From Sphingomonas sp. SORGH_AS_0879 (GTDB lineage Bacteria > Pseudomonadota > Alphaproteobacteria > Sphingomonadales > Sphingomonadaceae): a stretch of 64,000 bases of DNA. Within the stretch, counting starts at the first letter, position 1. The number at the start of each line of letters is the position of its first letter. The stretch lies in assembly GCF_030819175.1 (NCBI RefSeq), contig NZ_JAUTBJ010000002.1, positions 3,619,001 to 3,683,000 of the forward strand, read 5' to 3'. Of the stretch, positions 9,771 to 24,381 are shown one piece after another. Under the pieces are notes generated by a model, which saw only the letters and a list, made by a program, of their open reading frames with translations, did no database searches and had not been told where the DNA came from. The position numbers were made by a program, and so were the translations under genes.

Positions 9771-9871
9771 TCCATTCTCCCGCCAGATGCCTTGCGTTTT
9801 TGGTATGTCGCGCCTGCGCGAAACCGTGCATCCAGGTCAAGAGGAGCGTCGCAAAAAGCCGGACAGGCGGG

Positions 9872-10315
9872 TTATAGTGCGACCAGTGCCGCCAGCCGAT
9901 CCGCGCGAAGGTTCAGGACATGTGCGGCGGCCAGAACCATGCCACCCGCGACGGTCAGCCACGTCCCCGCCGCGCCGCCCTCGAACACCACGCCGAGGAT
10001 CAACAGGGTCAGGCCCAGTACGCCGCCGATGGCGGGGCCGACCTGACCATGCCGCCGCCACGCCCGCCATAGCGCGATGGTGCTGAGCGGCACGGCGATG
10101 GCCAGCATGACGATATGAAAGCCCTCGCCCAGATCGGCCCAGGCCGCGATCGACGGCAGGAAGGCGATCAGGACAGGCAGGACCAGGCAATGGATCAGGC
10201 ACAGGGTCGAGGCGGAGATGGCCAGCCGGTCCAGTCCCCCATGCGCGCGCGGTGGCAGCGTCATCGCCGCCGTCTCGCCATTGCCTCGTCCGGTCATGCC
10301 ATGCCTTTCCGTCAC
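9872..10315 (-). CDS. MerC-domain membrane protein
   Basis: The 147-aa inner-membrane protein has four predicted helices and a CLIHC motif in the first helix region (STLCLIHCLVLPVLIAFLP), the metal-thiol pattern of the MerC domain. MerC proteins import mercuric ions, but chromosomal MerC-like proteins in this group occur outside mer operons and may handle zinc or another metal; that is inference. Alternative starts at 10297 (MTGRGNG) and 10261 (MTLPPRAHGG) would shorten the hydrophilic N-terminus. Confidence 0.8.
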   Translation of the reverse strand: MTERHGMTGRGNGETAAMTLPPRAHGGLDRLAISASTLCLIHCLVLPVLIAFLPSIAAWADLGEGFHIVMLAIAVPLSTIALWRAWRRHGQVGPAIGGVLGLTLLILGVVFEGGAAGTWLTVAGGMVLAAAHVLNLRADRLAALVAL

Positions 10316-10339
10316 CTAGCCCACGCACATGATATTTTG

Positions 10340-15811
<5,472 letters not shown>

Positions 15812-15834
15812 CTTTCTTCCGCATATCGTGCGCA

Positions 15835-15926
15835 CCACCCCGGCGCAGGCCGGGGTCCAGTTTCGGCGCACAATGGAGCGCACCACATCGCGAACGGCGC
15901 CTGGACCCCGGCCTGCGCCGGGGTGG
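15835..15926. repeat. Perfect 26-bp inverted repeat
   Basis: Arms at 15835-15860 and 15901-15926 are perfect reverse complements over 26 bp around a 40-bp spacer. The core of the left arm is CGGCGCAGGCCGGGGTCCAG. It starts 23 bp after the S9 peptidase stop and ends about 70 bp before the riboswitch, so it could form a large 3' hairpin. There is no T-run, so it is not a standard intrinsic terminator. Confidence 0.85.
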
Positions 15927-15993
15927 AAAAGAGGAGGAAGGGGCCGGAAGGAAAGAATTGCCTCCCCTCCTCCACACGCCTATCGCTCCTCCC

Positions 15994-16162
15994 GCGACAG
16001 GTTCCCCTTGGCGGGGGATGAAAAGGGAATGGGGTGCGATGCCCCGGCTGCCCCTGCAACTGTAAGCGGCGAGCCGTTCGCCATCACGCCATTGGGGGCA
16101 GAACACCCCCGAGAAGGCGGCGGACCGGCCCCGACCCGCGAGCCAGGAGACCTGCCCGTCGC
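15994..16162 (+). promoter_or_regulatory. Cobalamin riboswitch upstream of the cobT operon
   Basis: The segment has the conserved adenosylcobalamin riboswitch blocks in order: GACAGGTTCC, a GAAAAGGGAA block, GGTGCGATGCC, the GCTGCCCCTGCAACTGTAAG core, and the B12 box GCCAGGAGACCTGCC at 16142-16156. About 100 bp separate it from the DUF1636 start. That leader contains GGGGTTTCCCC, which could be part of the expression platform. By family behaviour, bound cobalamin should switch the operon off. Confidence 0.93.
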
Positions 16163-16263
16163 GGTCGTCCTTCGACCGGTCAGGGTGTGCCGGACGGACG
16201 GGGGTTTCCCCTCGCGCGGGCGACGGCGCTTTGTGGAGAATGCCCCGTGACCGAGTCCTTCCC

Positions 16264-16671
16264 ATGCTGAAACCCGCCACCAACGGCCCCGCCGTGGTCG
16301 CCTGCAACACCTGTCGCCTGTCCGACGACGTGCGCGAGAATGACGAGGGCAAGCGCGGCGGCGCGCTGCTGGTCGAGGCGTTGCGCCGCGTCCAGGCGTC
16401 CGACCCCGCTTATGCCGAGGTGGCGGTCGAGGAGATGCCCTGCCTGTTCGCCTGCCAGTCCTTCTGCACCGTCCATCTGCGCTGCCCCGGCAAGGTCGGC
16501 TATGTCATGGGCAAGTTCGCCCCCGATGACGATGCCGCCCGCGCCATCCTGGACTATGCGCGGGCCTATGCCGCCAGCGACTGGGGGCAGGTGCCGTACA
16601 AGCAATGGCCGCAAGGGGTGAAGGGCCATTTCCTCACCCGCACGCCGCCCGAAGGATTCGTCGTCGAATGA
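16264..16671 (+). CDS. DUF1636 cysteine-rich protein, first gene of the cobT operon
   Basis: The 135-aa protein carries six cysteines in two groups: C14 and C17 (ACNTCRL) and C60, C64, C68 and C74 (PCLFACQSFCTVHLRC). This matches DUF1636, a family related to thioredoxin-like [2Fe-2S] ferredoxins. It is the first gene after the riboswitch and overlaps cobT by 4 bp, so it is almost certainly part of the cobalamin regulon. A role in electron transfer or metal handling is plausible, but the function is not established. The ATG at 16264 is chosen; an ATG at 16231 is also in frame. Confidence 0.85.
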   Translation: MLKPATNGPAVVACNTCRLSDDVRENDEGKRGGALLVEALRRVQASDPAYAEVAVEEMPCLFACQSFCTVHLRCPGKVGYVMGKFAPDDDAARAILDYARAYAASDWGQVPYKQWPQGVKGHFLTRTPPEGFVVE

Positions 16672-17678
16672 AGGCTTTCCCCACCGTCGCCGCGTTCGAG
16701 GCGACACTGGCCACCTTGCCCGAACCCGATGCGGCCGCCCGCGACGCCGCGACGGCACGGCAGGGCCAGTTGACCAAGCCCCCCGGCTCGCTGGGCCGGT
16801 TGGAGGAGATCGCGATCTTCCTCGCCGGATGGCAAGGCCGCGAGCGTCCCCGGATCGAACGGGGCCGCGCCGTCATCTTCGCCGGGAATCACGGCGTCGT
16901 CGCGCGCGGGGTCAGCGCCTTTCCGGCGGAGGTGACCGCGCAGATGGTCGCCAATTTCGCCGCCGGAGGGGCCGCGATCAACGCGCTGGCGGCGGCGGCG
17001 GGGCTGGCACTGTCGGTGGTGCCACTCGATCTCGACCGGCCCACCATGGACTTCACCACCGCACCGGCGATGAGCGAGGCGGAATGCCTCGCCGCGCTGA
17101 ACGCCGGGGCCGAAGCGGTGGGCGATGCCGACCTGCTGGTGCTGGGCGAGATGGGGATCGGCAACACCACCCCCGCCGCCGCGCTCGCCGCCGCCAGTTT
17201 TGGAGGCGATGCGTCCGACTGGGTCGGCCCCGGCACCGGCGTCGATGCGCAAGGCCTGTCGCGCAAGGCTGTCGCCGTGGCCGATGGCCTGTCCCTGCAC
17301 CGCGACCATCTGGGCAGCGCCTTTGAAATCCTGCGCCATCTGGGCGGGCGGGAGATTGCGGCGATCGCGGGCGCGGTGCTGGCCGCGCGGGCGAAGCGCG
17401 TACCCATCGTGCTGGATGGCTTCATCGGCACCGCCGCGATCGCCCCGCTCGCTTTCGCCAATCCCGGCATCGCCGCCCATTGCCTGGCGGGCCATTGTTC
17501 GGCCGAGCCGGGGCATGTCCGACTGCTCGACCGGCTGGGGCTGACGCCGATCCTGTCGCTCGACATGCGGCTGGGCGAGGGTAGCGGCGCGGCGGTGGCG
17601 GTGCAGGTGATCCGATCGGCGCTGGCCGCGCATGACGGCATGGCGACCTTTGCCGAAGCGGGGGTCGCCACCGCGTGA
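16668..17678 (+). CDS. cobT: Nicotinate-nucleotide-dimethylbenzimidazole phosphoribosyltransferase
   Basis: CobT (336 aa) makes alpha-ribazole 5'-phosphate from nicotinate mononucleotide and dimethylbenzimidazole, activating the lower ligand of cobalamin. Family landmarks are LTKPPGSLGRLEEIA near the N-terminus, FAGNHGVVARGVSAFP, GEMGIGNTTPAAAL, VLDGFIGTAAIAPLA, HCSAEPGH and the C-terminal RLGEGSGAAVA with the catalytic glutamate. The start overlaps the DUF1636 stop (ATGA). This is the phosphoribosyltransferase, not the CobT subunit of cobaltochelatase. Confidence 0.96.
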   Translation: MKAFPTVAAFEATLATLPEPDAAARDAATARQGQLTKPPGSLGRLEEIAIFLAGWQGRERPRIERGRAVIFAGNHGVVARGVSAFPAEVTAQMVANFAAGGAAINALAAAAGLALSVVPLDLDRPTMDFTTAPAMSEAECLAALNAGAEAVGDADLLVLGEMGIGNTTPAAALAAASFGGDASDWVGPGTGVDAQGLSRKAVAVADGLSLHRDHLGSAFEILRHLGGREIAAIAGAVLAARAKRVPIVLDGFIGTAAIAPLAFANPGIAAHCLAGHCSAEPGHVRLLDRLGLTPILSLDMRLGEGSGAAVAVQVIRSALAAHDGMATFAEAGVATA

Positions 17679-18232
17679 CCGGGTTCCGCCTCCATCTGCT
17701 TCGTCACGGCGAGCCCGAACTGACGGGGCGGATGCTGGGACGCACCGACAGCCCGGCGACGGCACGGGGCATCGCCGCCTGTGTCGACCGGGCGCGCGGG
17801 GTGGAGGTCGTGCGGCGGATCGGCTCCGACCTGTCGAGAGCCCGCGCCTGCGCCGAGGCGATCGGCCCGGCCGAAATCGATCCCCGCTGGCGCGAACTGG
17901 ACTTTGGCGACTGGGACGGACTGGCCCCCGACGCGATCGACCGGGCCGCGCTCGATCGTTTCTGGCATGACCCCGACGCCGCACCGCCCCCCGGCGGCGA
18001 GCGCTGGTCCGATCTGGTGGCGCGGGTCGCGGGAACCCTGGCCGAGTTGCGCCCCGAACCGACGCTGATCGTCACCCATGGCGGGGCGATGCGCGCCGCC
18101 TTGCATGTGCTGTGCGGCTTCGACTTCCGCGCCGTCTGGGCCTTCGCCCTGCCCTATGCCAGCCTGTTGACACTGGAAGTGTGGGACGGCGTGCCGCGCA
18201 CGGCGCAGGTGACCGGGCTGGTCACGACATGA
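17675..18232 (+). CDS. cobC: Histidine phosphatase, probable alpha-ribazole phosphatase
   Basis: A 185-aa phosphoglycerate-mutase-fold phosphatase with the RHG motif near the N-terminus (LHLLRHGEPEL), ELDFGDWDG in the middle and the second histidine in IVTHGGAMRA. In Salmonella-type nomenclature CobC removes the phosphate from alpha-ribazole 5'-phosphate. Its position between cobT and cobS, overlapping both by 4 bp, supports that role. It starts with GTG at 17675. Substrate assignment rests on context. Confidence 0.85.
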   Translation: MTGFRLHLLRHGEPELTGRMLGRTDSPATARGIAACVDRARGVEVVRRIGSDLSRARACAEAIGPAEIDPRWRELDFGDWDGLAPDAIDRAALDRFWHDPDAAPPPGGERWSDLVARVAGTLAELRPEPTLIVTHGGAMRAALHVLCGFDFRAVWAFALPYASLLTLEVWDGVPRTAQVTGLVTT

Positions 18233-18945
18233 GGACGCTGGTCGTCGCGCTGGGCTTCCTGACCCGCCTGCCCATGCCGCGGGTGGAGGCGGATTCCGAG
18301 GATTTCGCGCGGGCGATCCGGCTCTATCCGGTGGCGGGCTTGGCTATCGGGGTGATCGTCGCGGGCGCGGGCTGGCTGGGGGCGCGGGTCGATCCGTGGA
18401 TCGGGGCACTGGCGGCGCTGATCGCCTGGGTCTGGGTGACGGGGGCACTGCATCTGGACGGGCTGGCGGATGTCAGCGACGGGCTGGGCGCGGCGCATGG
18501 CGACCGGTCGCGGCTGCTGTCGGTGATGGCCGATCCACATATCGGCAGCTTCGGGGTGGTGGCGCTGGTGATGCAGTTGCTCGCCAAGCTGGTGCTGCTC
18601 CACCGCGTGCCGCCCGAAGGCTGGACATGGATCGCGCTGATCCCGGCGGCGGCGCGGATCGGGCCGTTGGTCTGGGCCCGGTTCCTCCCGCCGCTCCGAC
18701 CCGGCGGCCTGGGGGCGATGGTGGCGCGGGCGGTGCGTCCCTTCGACCTGATCCTCTCGGGCGTCGTCGTCACCGCGATCATTGCCTTCTGGCCGCCGCT
18801 GGCCGCCCTGCCGCTCGCCATCGGTGCGCTCTTCCTCTGGTTCCGGCGCAAGCTGGGCGGGATGACCGGCGACGTGCATGGCGCGGGGATCGAATGGACC
18901 GAGACCGCCCTCCTCCTCGCCGCCGCGCTCTATTCCCTGCCCTGA
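18229..18945 (+). CDS. cobS: Adenosylcobinamide-GDP ribazoletransferase
   Basis: CobS (238 aa) is the integral membrane cobalamin synthase that joins adenosylcobinamide-GDP to alpha-ribazole. The start [17 protein letters not shown], the acidic motif [25 protein letters not shown] and [15 protein letters not shown] near the C-terminus are all typical, with several hydrophobic segments between. The ATG at 18229 overlaps the phosphatase stop. The last 16 bp overlap the convergent cobQ gene, leaving no room for a terminator. Confidence 0.95.
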   Translation: MRTLVVALGFLTRLPMPRVEADSEDFARAIRLYPVAGLAIGVIVAGAGWLGARVDPWIGALAALIAWVWVTGALHLDGLADVSDGLGAAHGDRSRLLSVMADPHIGSFGVVALVMQLLAKLVLLHRVPPEGWTWIALIPAAARIGPLVWARFLPPLRPGGLGAMVARAVRPFDLILSGVVVTAIIAFWPPLAALPLAIGALFLWFRRKLGGMTGDVHGAGIEWTETALLLAAALYSLP

Positions 18946-20384
18946 GCGATCCGCAGCAGCGCGTCGCCATCGACATGCGCCTCCAGCGTGGCGGCGATGG
19001 CGTCGAGCGCTTCGTCCATATCGGCCCGGTGATCCGGCCCCGCCCCCTCCACCCCGATCCGCGCGAGCCACGCCGCGCGCTGCGCCGCTTCACCCAGCAG
19101 ACCGTGGATATAGCTGCCCGCAACCAGCCCATCGGCGCTCATCGCGCCCTCCGCCCGGCCATCGGCCAGATGCCCGATGGGCCGGAGGGTGTCGGGGCCG
19201 TTCGTGCGCCCCAGGTGGATCTCATATCCCGAAAAGCCCGCCCCGAGCGCCTCGCCGGTGACGGGGCGAACGGTCTTCTCGCCGGTCAGCACCGTCTCCA
19301 CGTTCAGCAGCCCCAGGCCATCGACCCGGCCCGCCGGCCCCTCGATCCCGTCCGGGTCCGCGACGCTCCGCCCCAGCATCTGGTATCCGCCGCACAGCCC
19401 CAGCACCGGCCGCCCGCGCCGATGATGCGCCGCGATGTCGATATCCCAACCCTGCGCGCGGATGAAGGCGAGGTCGGCGATCGTCGCCTTGGACCCCGCC
19501 AGCACGATCATCGCCGCATCGGGGATCGGCTCGCCGGGGCGGACCATGACGAGGTCGACCTGCGGCTCCAGCCTTAGCGGATCGAGATCGTCGAAATTGG
19601 CGATGCGCGGCGTGATCGGACAGGCGATCACCACCTGCCCCCCGGCCCCGGCGCGCGACCGTTCCAGCACCACCGCATCCTCGCTGGGCAGGCGCGCGGC
19701 ATCCGCCAGCCACGGGATCAGCCCCAGCGAGCGCCAGCCGGTATGCTGCGCGATCACGCCCAAGCCATCGGCGAACAGCGCCGGGTCGCCGCGAAACTTG
19801 TTGACCAGGAAACCCCGGATCATCGCGGCATCCTCTGGGTCGATCACGGCTTTCGTCCCGACCAGCGAGGCGATCACCCCGCCCCGGTCGATATCCCCCG
19901 CCAGCACCACCGGCACCCTCGCCGCGCGCGCGAAGCCCATATTGGCGATGTCGCCCGAACGCAGGTTGACCTCGGCGGGCGAGCCCGCGCCCTCCACGAT
20001 GACGAGGTCGCACTGCACCTCCAACCGGCGATAGCATTCGACCACCTCGGGCAGCAGCCCGATCCGCCCCTCGCGCCATTTCGACGCAGGCAGCATCCCC
20101 CGCACCTGCCCGCGCACGATCAACTGTGAGGTGCGGTCGCCCTGCGGCTTCAGCAGCACCGGGTTCATGTCGACATGCGGAGGCACCCGCGCCGCCAGCG
20201 CCTGGGTCGCCTGCGCCCGTCCGATCTCGCCGCCATCCGGCGTGGCGGCGGCGTTGTTGCTCATATTCTGCGGCTTGAAGGGGCGGACGCTCAGGCCCCG
20301 ATTGGCGAAGAGGCGGCACAGCCCCGCGACCAGCACCGACTTGCCGACGTCCGAGCCCGTGCCCTGGATCATCACGCCAGCCAT
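18930..20384 (-). CDS. cobQ: Cobyric acid synthase
   Basis: CobQ (484 aa) amidates four side chains of adenosylcobyrinic acid a,c-diamide using glutamine and ATP. The N-terminal ATP domain has the P-loop-like [13 protein letters not shown] and the [12 protein letters not shown] motif. The C-terminal class I glutamine amidotransferase domain has the nucleophile Cys in [12 protein letters not shown] and the late histidine in GSYIHGLLG. The ATG at 20384 overlaps cbiB by 13 bp. It is the last gene of the minus-strand array. Confidence 0.96.
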   Translation of the reverse strand: MAGVMIQGTGSDVGKSVLVAGLCRLFANRGLSVRPFKPQNMSNNAAATPDGGEIGRAQATQALAARVPPHVDMNPVLLKPQGDRTSQLIVRGQVRGMLPASKWREGRIGLLPEVVECYRRLEVQCDLVIVEGAGSPAEVNLRSGDIANMGFARAARVPVVLAGDIDRGGVIASLVGTKAVIDPEDAAMIRGFLVNKFRGDPALFADGLGVIAQHTGWRSLGLIPWLADAARLPSEDAVVLERSRAGAGGQVVIACPITPRIANFDDLDPLRLEPQVDLVMVRPGEPIPDAAMIVLAGSKATIADLAFIRAQGWDIDIAAHHRRGRPVLGLCGGYQMLGRSVADPDGIEGPAGRVDGLGLLNVETVLTGEKTVRPVTGEALGAGFSGYEIHLGRTNGPDTLRPIGHLADGRAEGAMSADGLVAGSYIHGLLGEAAQRAAWLARIGVEGAGPDHRADMDEALDAIAATLEAHVDGDALLRIAQGRE

Positions 20385-21310
20385 GCGACACCCCCCGCGA
20401 TCACCCAGAGGAGCAGACACGCCCGCGCATAGATTTGCAGCGCGGTGACGATATCCTTCGGAGACGCCGCCCGCCCCTCGCGCCCGATCCATGGCTTGAT
20501 CTGGGTCACGCCGTCATAAGCGACCGGCCCCGCCAGCGCGACGCCCAGCGCGCCCGCCATCGCCGCTTCCGGCCAGCCCGCATTGGGCGAGGCATGGGCG
20601 CGTGCATCCCGCCGCATCACCCGCCAGCCCCGCGCGCCCGCAACGCAGACCAGCGCTCCCGCGATCCGGGCGGGCACCCAGTTCGCCCCATCGTCGATCC
20701 GCGCCGCCGCCCAGCCGAACGCCCGCCAGCGCGGCTCCTTATGCCCGATCAGGCTGTCGGCGGTGTTGATCGCCTTATAGACCCACGCGCCCGGCAGCCC
20801 GAGCAGCAGCAACCAGAATAGCGGCGCGACGATGCCGTCGCAGAAGCTCTCCGCCAGCGTCTCGATCGCGGCGCGCGAGACGCCCGCCTGGTCCAGCCGC
20901 CCGGTATCGCGCCCCACGACCCGAGCGACCAGCGATCGGGCGGCAGGCAGGTCGCCGCGAAGCAGGGCCTCGGCGACGGGCCGGACATGGATGTACAGGC
21001 TGCGCTGTGCGAGCGCGGGCCAGGCGAGGACGGCGCTGGCGATCCACCCCCAGCGACCGAACAGAAGGTGCGATTCCCGGTCGAGCCACCATGCCACTCC
21101 GCCGGTCAGGGCGATCAGGACCACCATGGTCAGGACGCCCAGCCCCCGCCGCACGCCCTCCGGCCGCTTGGGGGAATTGCCCAGCCGCTCGGCACAATTC
21201 AGGAACCGCGCGAACGCTCCCACCGGATGCCCGACCCGCGCATAGAGCCGATCCGGCCAACCGATCGCGGCGTCCAGCGCCAAGGCCGCCAGCGCTACGG
21301 GGTCAGCCAT
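20372..21310 (-). CDS. cbiB: Adenosylcobinamide-phosphate synthase
   Basis: CbiB (called CobD in Pseudomonas denitrificans; 312 aa) is an inner-membrane enzyme that attaches (R)-1-amino-2-propanol phosphate to cobyric acid. Landmarks include [68 protein letters not shown] and [17 protein letters not shown]. Several hydrophobic segments are visible. It overlaps the decarboxylase gene upstream by 8 bp and cobQ downstream by 13 bp. Confidence 0.95.
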   Translation of the reverse strand: MADPVALAALALDAAIGWPDRLYARVGHPVGAFARFLNCAERLGNSPKRPEGVRRGLGVLTMVVLIALTGGVAWWLDRESHLLFGRWGWIASAVLAWPALAQRSLYIHVRPVAEALLRGDLPAARSLVARVVGRDTGRLDQAGVSRAAIETLAESFCDGIVAPLFWLLLLGLPGAWVYKAINTADSLIGHKEPRWRAFGWAAARIDDGANWVPARIAGALVCVAGARGWRVMRRDARAHASPNAGWPEAAMAGALGVALAGPVAYDGVTQIKPWIGREGRAASPKDIVTALQIYARACLLLWVIAGGVAWLA

Positions 21311-22289
21311 GGTGCAATGCCCTATCGAGCCGGTTCAGGTCGTCAGCGACCGGCACGCCGAACCGCAACCGCTCGGGTGCGTCGGCAAAGGGCCGGACCA
21401 ATATCCCCGCCGCCGCCAGTCGCGCGAAGATCGCCGGGGCGTCGGGCGTCTCGACCATGCGGAACAGCGGGCACGCGCCCCGTGCGGTCAGTCCGTGCCG
21501 GGCCAGCACCGCGTCCAGCGCGACCGCCCGCGCGGCCAGCGCATCGCGGGTCGCGGCGATCCAGCCGCGATCGGCATAGGCGGCGCTACCCCAGACGATG
21601 GCATGACTCGCCACCGGCCAATCGCCCAGCAGGGCGCGCAACCGCGCGAGCCACTCTGGCTCGGCGATGACGAAGCCCAGCCGCAATCCCGCCAGCCCGA
21701 AGAACTTGCCAAAGGAGCGCAACACCACCACCCGCTCGCCACCCGCAAAGCCGGGTCCGAGCATGGCGTCGGCGAAGGCTTCGTCCAGGATCAGCCAGCC
21801 GCCCGCCCGCGCCTGTGCGTCCGCCAATTGGGTCAATTGCTCCGGTGAGCGATGGACGCCATCGGGATTGTTGGGATTGGCGAGCAACAGGCTCCCCGCC
21901 CGCCCCGGCCATTCCTCCAGCACGGCGTGATCGACCCGTGCCGTCGCCACCGCCCCATGCGTGCCATAGCCGGGCCGCACCGCGACGATCGGTTGCGCCA
22001 CGCCCAGCAGGGGCAGCAACCGAAGCGCCATCTCGCTCCCCGGCACCGCTGCCACCCGTTCCGGCGCCGCACCGAAATGCGCCGCCGCCAGGGCCTCCAG
22101 CCGGGCGAGCGTGCTTCGATCCGGCAGCGGCGCGGCATCGACCGCCAATCCGGCAGGCGGCTGCCACGGCACCGGGTTGATTCCGGTCGACAGGTCCAGC
22201 CAAGGCTCGGTGACGTGCGGGAACAAGGCCTTGGCCGCATCGATCCGCCCGCCATGATGGGTCAGCGCACCCATTTCCGCTTGCGTCAC
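21303..22289 (-). CDS. cobD: Threonine-phosphate decarboxylase
   Basis: A fold-type I PLP enzyme (328 aa; CobD of Salmonella, CobC of P. denitrificans) that makes the aminopropanol phosphate linker for CbiB. The motifs LDLSTGINPVPW, LLLANPNNPDGV, WLILDEAFAD and the PLP-lysine motif RSFGKFFGLAGLRLGF are clear. It heads the cobD-cbiB-cobQ segment. Its ATG at 22289 faces the cobU start on the other strand across only 27 bp. Confidence 0.95.
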   Translation of the reverse strand: MTQAEMGALTHHGGRIDAAKALFPHVTEPWLDLSTGINPVPWQPPAGLAVDAAPLPDRSTLARLEALAAAHFGAAPERVAAVPGSEMALRLLPLLGVAQPIVAVRPGYGTHGAVATARVDHAVLEEWPGRAGSLLLANPNNPDGVHRSPEQLTQLADAQARAGGWLILDEAFADAMLGPGFAGGERVVVLRSFGKFFGLAGLRLGFVIAEPEWLARLRALLGDWPVASHAIVWGSAAYADRGWIAATRDALAARAVALDAVLARHGLTARGACPLFRMVETPDAPAIFARLAAAGILVRPFADAPERLRFGVPVADDLNRLDRALHHG

Positions 22290-22316
22290 AGCCCCGCTCC
22301 CGCGATGCGGGCGGGC

Positions 22317-22837
22317 ATGACGAAGCCCCGCACCCTATTGGTTCTCGGCGGTGCCCGGTCGGGCAAGAGCCGCCACGCCCAGGCGCTGGCCGAGGCGATG
22401 ACGCCCACCGGCTGCTTCATCGCCACTGCACAGGCCTGGGATGACGAAATGCGCGAGCGGATCGCACGCCATGTCGCCGACCGCGATGCGCGCTGGACGA
22501 CGGTGGAAGCCCCGCTCGCTTTGCCCGAGGCGATTGCCAAGCACACCCGCGCCGATCGGGTGGTGCTGGTCGACTGCCTGACGCTCTGGCTCACCAACCT
22601 GTTGCTAGGGGAAGCGGACATGACGGCGGCGGGCGAGGCGCTGGTTGCGGCGCTGGAGGGGGCCCCCGGCCCCGTGGTGCTGGTCAGCAACGAGGTCGGC
22701 TTCGGCATCGTGCCCGACAATGCGCTGGCGCGGCGCTTCCGCGATGCGCAAGGGTCGCTCAACCAGCGGCTGGCGCGGGTGTGCGACGCGACCGATCTGG
22801 TCGTGGCCGGCCTTCCCTTGCGGCTTTCAGGAGAGAA

Positions 22838-22841
<4 letters not shown>
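22317..22841 (+). CDS. cobU: Adenosylcobinamide kinase/guanylyltransferase
   Basis: CobU (CobP in P. denitrificans; 174 aa) phosphorylates adenosylcobinamide and then transfers GMP from GTP. The P-loop is VLGGARSGKSRHA and other family motifs are CFIATAQAWDDEM, DCLTLWLTNLLL and VSNEVGFGIVPDN. It is on the strand opposite to its neighbours on the left and to cobF on the right, forming a two-gene island with cobO. An ATG at 22305 would add four residues. Its stop overlaps the cobO start. Confidence 0.95.
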
Positions 22842-23440
<599 letters not shown>

Positions 23441-23487
23441 GCTGCGGCTGGGAAGGATACACCACAAAGCGTTTGGCGTGGGGCCCT

Positions 23488-23591
23488 GCCCTCCCCCACC
23501 CCCTCCCGCCTGCGGGAGGGGAGATGCTTGTGGCGCGGCGATCGGCATTAAGCCCCTCCTCCCGGCAGGGGGGAGGGGTTTGGGGTGGGGG
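23488..23591. repeat. Composite A-B palindromic repeat at the cobF 3' end
   Basis: Unit A (about 23488-23535) contains the palindrome CCCCTCCCGCCTGCGGGAGG and ends in GCTTGTGGCG. Unit B (about 23549-23591) contains a palindrome with stem CCCCTCCTCCCGGCAGGGGG. The same A-B arrangement with nearly the same spacing occurs inside cobN (35427-35526). Here it sits between the convergent cobO and cobF genes, and unit B supplies the last codons and the stop of cobF. Confidence 0.88.
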
Positions 23592-24381
23592 CTATGCCAC
23601 AAGCAACACCGCTCGGCGCAAAACCCTCCCCCACCAAATCCCCGCCCCGCCGCAGCAGGTACACATCCATGATCCACCCATGCGCCCGCCGCAGTTCGGC
23701 CCGGCGCGTGACGATCCGCTCGGCGATATCCGCCAGCCGCCCCGCCTCGACCGCCTGCTGCGCCATGCCCAGATACGCCCCCCACCAGATGACCGCATCC
23801 GGCTGATCCAGGGTCGTAAACGCACATCCCCCGTCCAGCATCACCGCGACGCTGTCCGCCCCCTCGGGCCAGCCACCCTCACGCAACCGCCGCCCCGTCG
23901 TCACCATCACGGGCGCGGCCACCGCGTTGAATGGAATGGCATGCGCGGCACACAGCAATTGCAGGCTGGTGATCCCCGGCACCACCGTCACCCGCTCCAC
24001 CGCGATCAGCCGCCGGGCGATACGGATCGTGCTGTCGTAGAGCGACGGATCGCCCCAGACGAGCAACGCCACCCGCCCGCCTTGCGGCAACGCCCGCGCG
24101 ATCTCCGCCGCCCAGCATTGGGCGATCGCGTCATGCCAACGCTCGACATTGTCGAGATAGTCGCCCTCCCCCGCGCGCACCGGCAGGTCGAACTCCACCA
24201 CCCGCGTCGCGGCCCCCGCCAGCACCTGCACGCAGATGTCGCGGCGCAGGTCGATCAGTTCGGCCTTGTCCTCTTTACGGGGCAACAGGATCAGGTCGGC
24301 GGCGCGCATCGCGGCTTCGGCGGCGCGGGTCAGGTGATCGGGATGGCCCGTGCCTATGCCGATCAGGTCGAGATGGATCAC
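23548..24381 (-). CDS. cobF: Precorrin-6A synthase (deacetylating)
   Basis: CobF (277 aa) methylates C-1 of precorrin-5 and releases acetate, a step specific to the aerobic pathway. It has the tetrapyrrole methylase fold: DLIGIGTGHPDHLT, LLVWGDPSLYDSTIRI, TVVPGITSLQLLCAAHAIP and AHGWIMDVYLLR. The normal domain ends near the YLLRRGGD region. The final residues, CGIAPTPNPSPLPGGGA, and the TAA stop are encoded by the repeat at 23549-23591. The start overlaps cobA by 4 bp. Confidence 0.95.
   Translation of the reverse strand: MIHLDLIGIGTGHPDHLTRAAEAAMRAADLILLPRKEDKAELIDLRRDICVQVLAGAATRVVEFDLPVRAGEGDYLDNVERWHDAIAQCWAAEIARALPQGGRVALLVWGDPSLYDSTIRIARRLIAVERVTVVPGITSLQLLCAAHAIPFNAVAAPVMVTTGRRLREGGWPEGADSVAVMLDGGCAFTTLDQPDAVIWWGAYLGMAQQAVEAGRLADIAERIVTRRAELRRAHGWIMDVYLLRRGGDLVGEGFAPSGVACGIAPTPNPSPLPGGGA

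Noticed and set aside
16668..18945. cobT and cobS as the chelatase subunits that partner CobN
   Set aside because: Sequence motifs show the phosphoribosyltransferase and the membrane ribazoletransferase; the shared names come from different nomenclatures.
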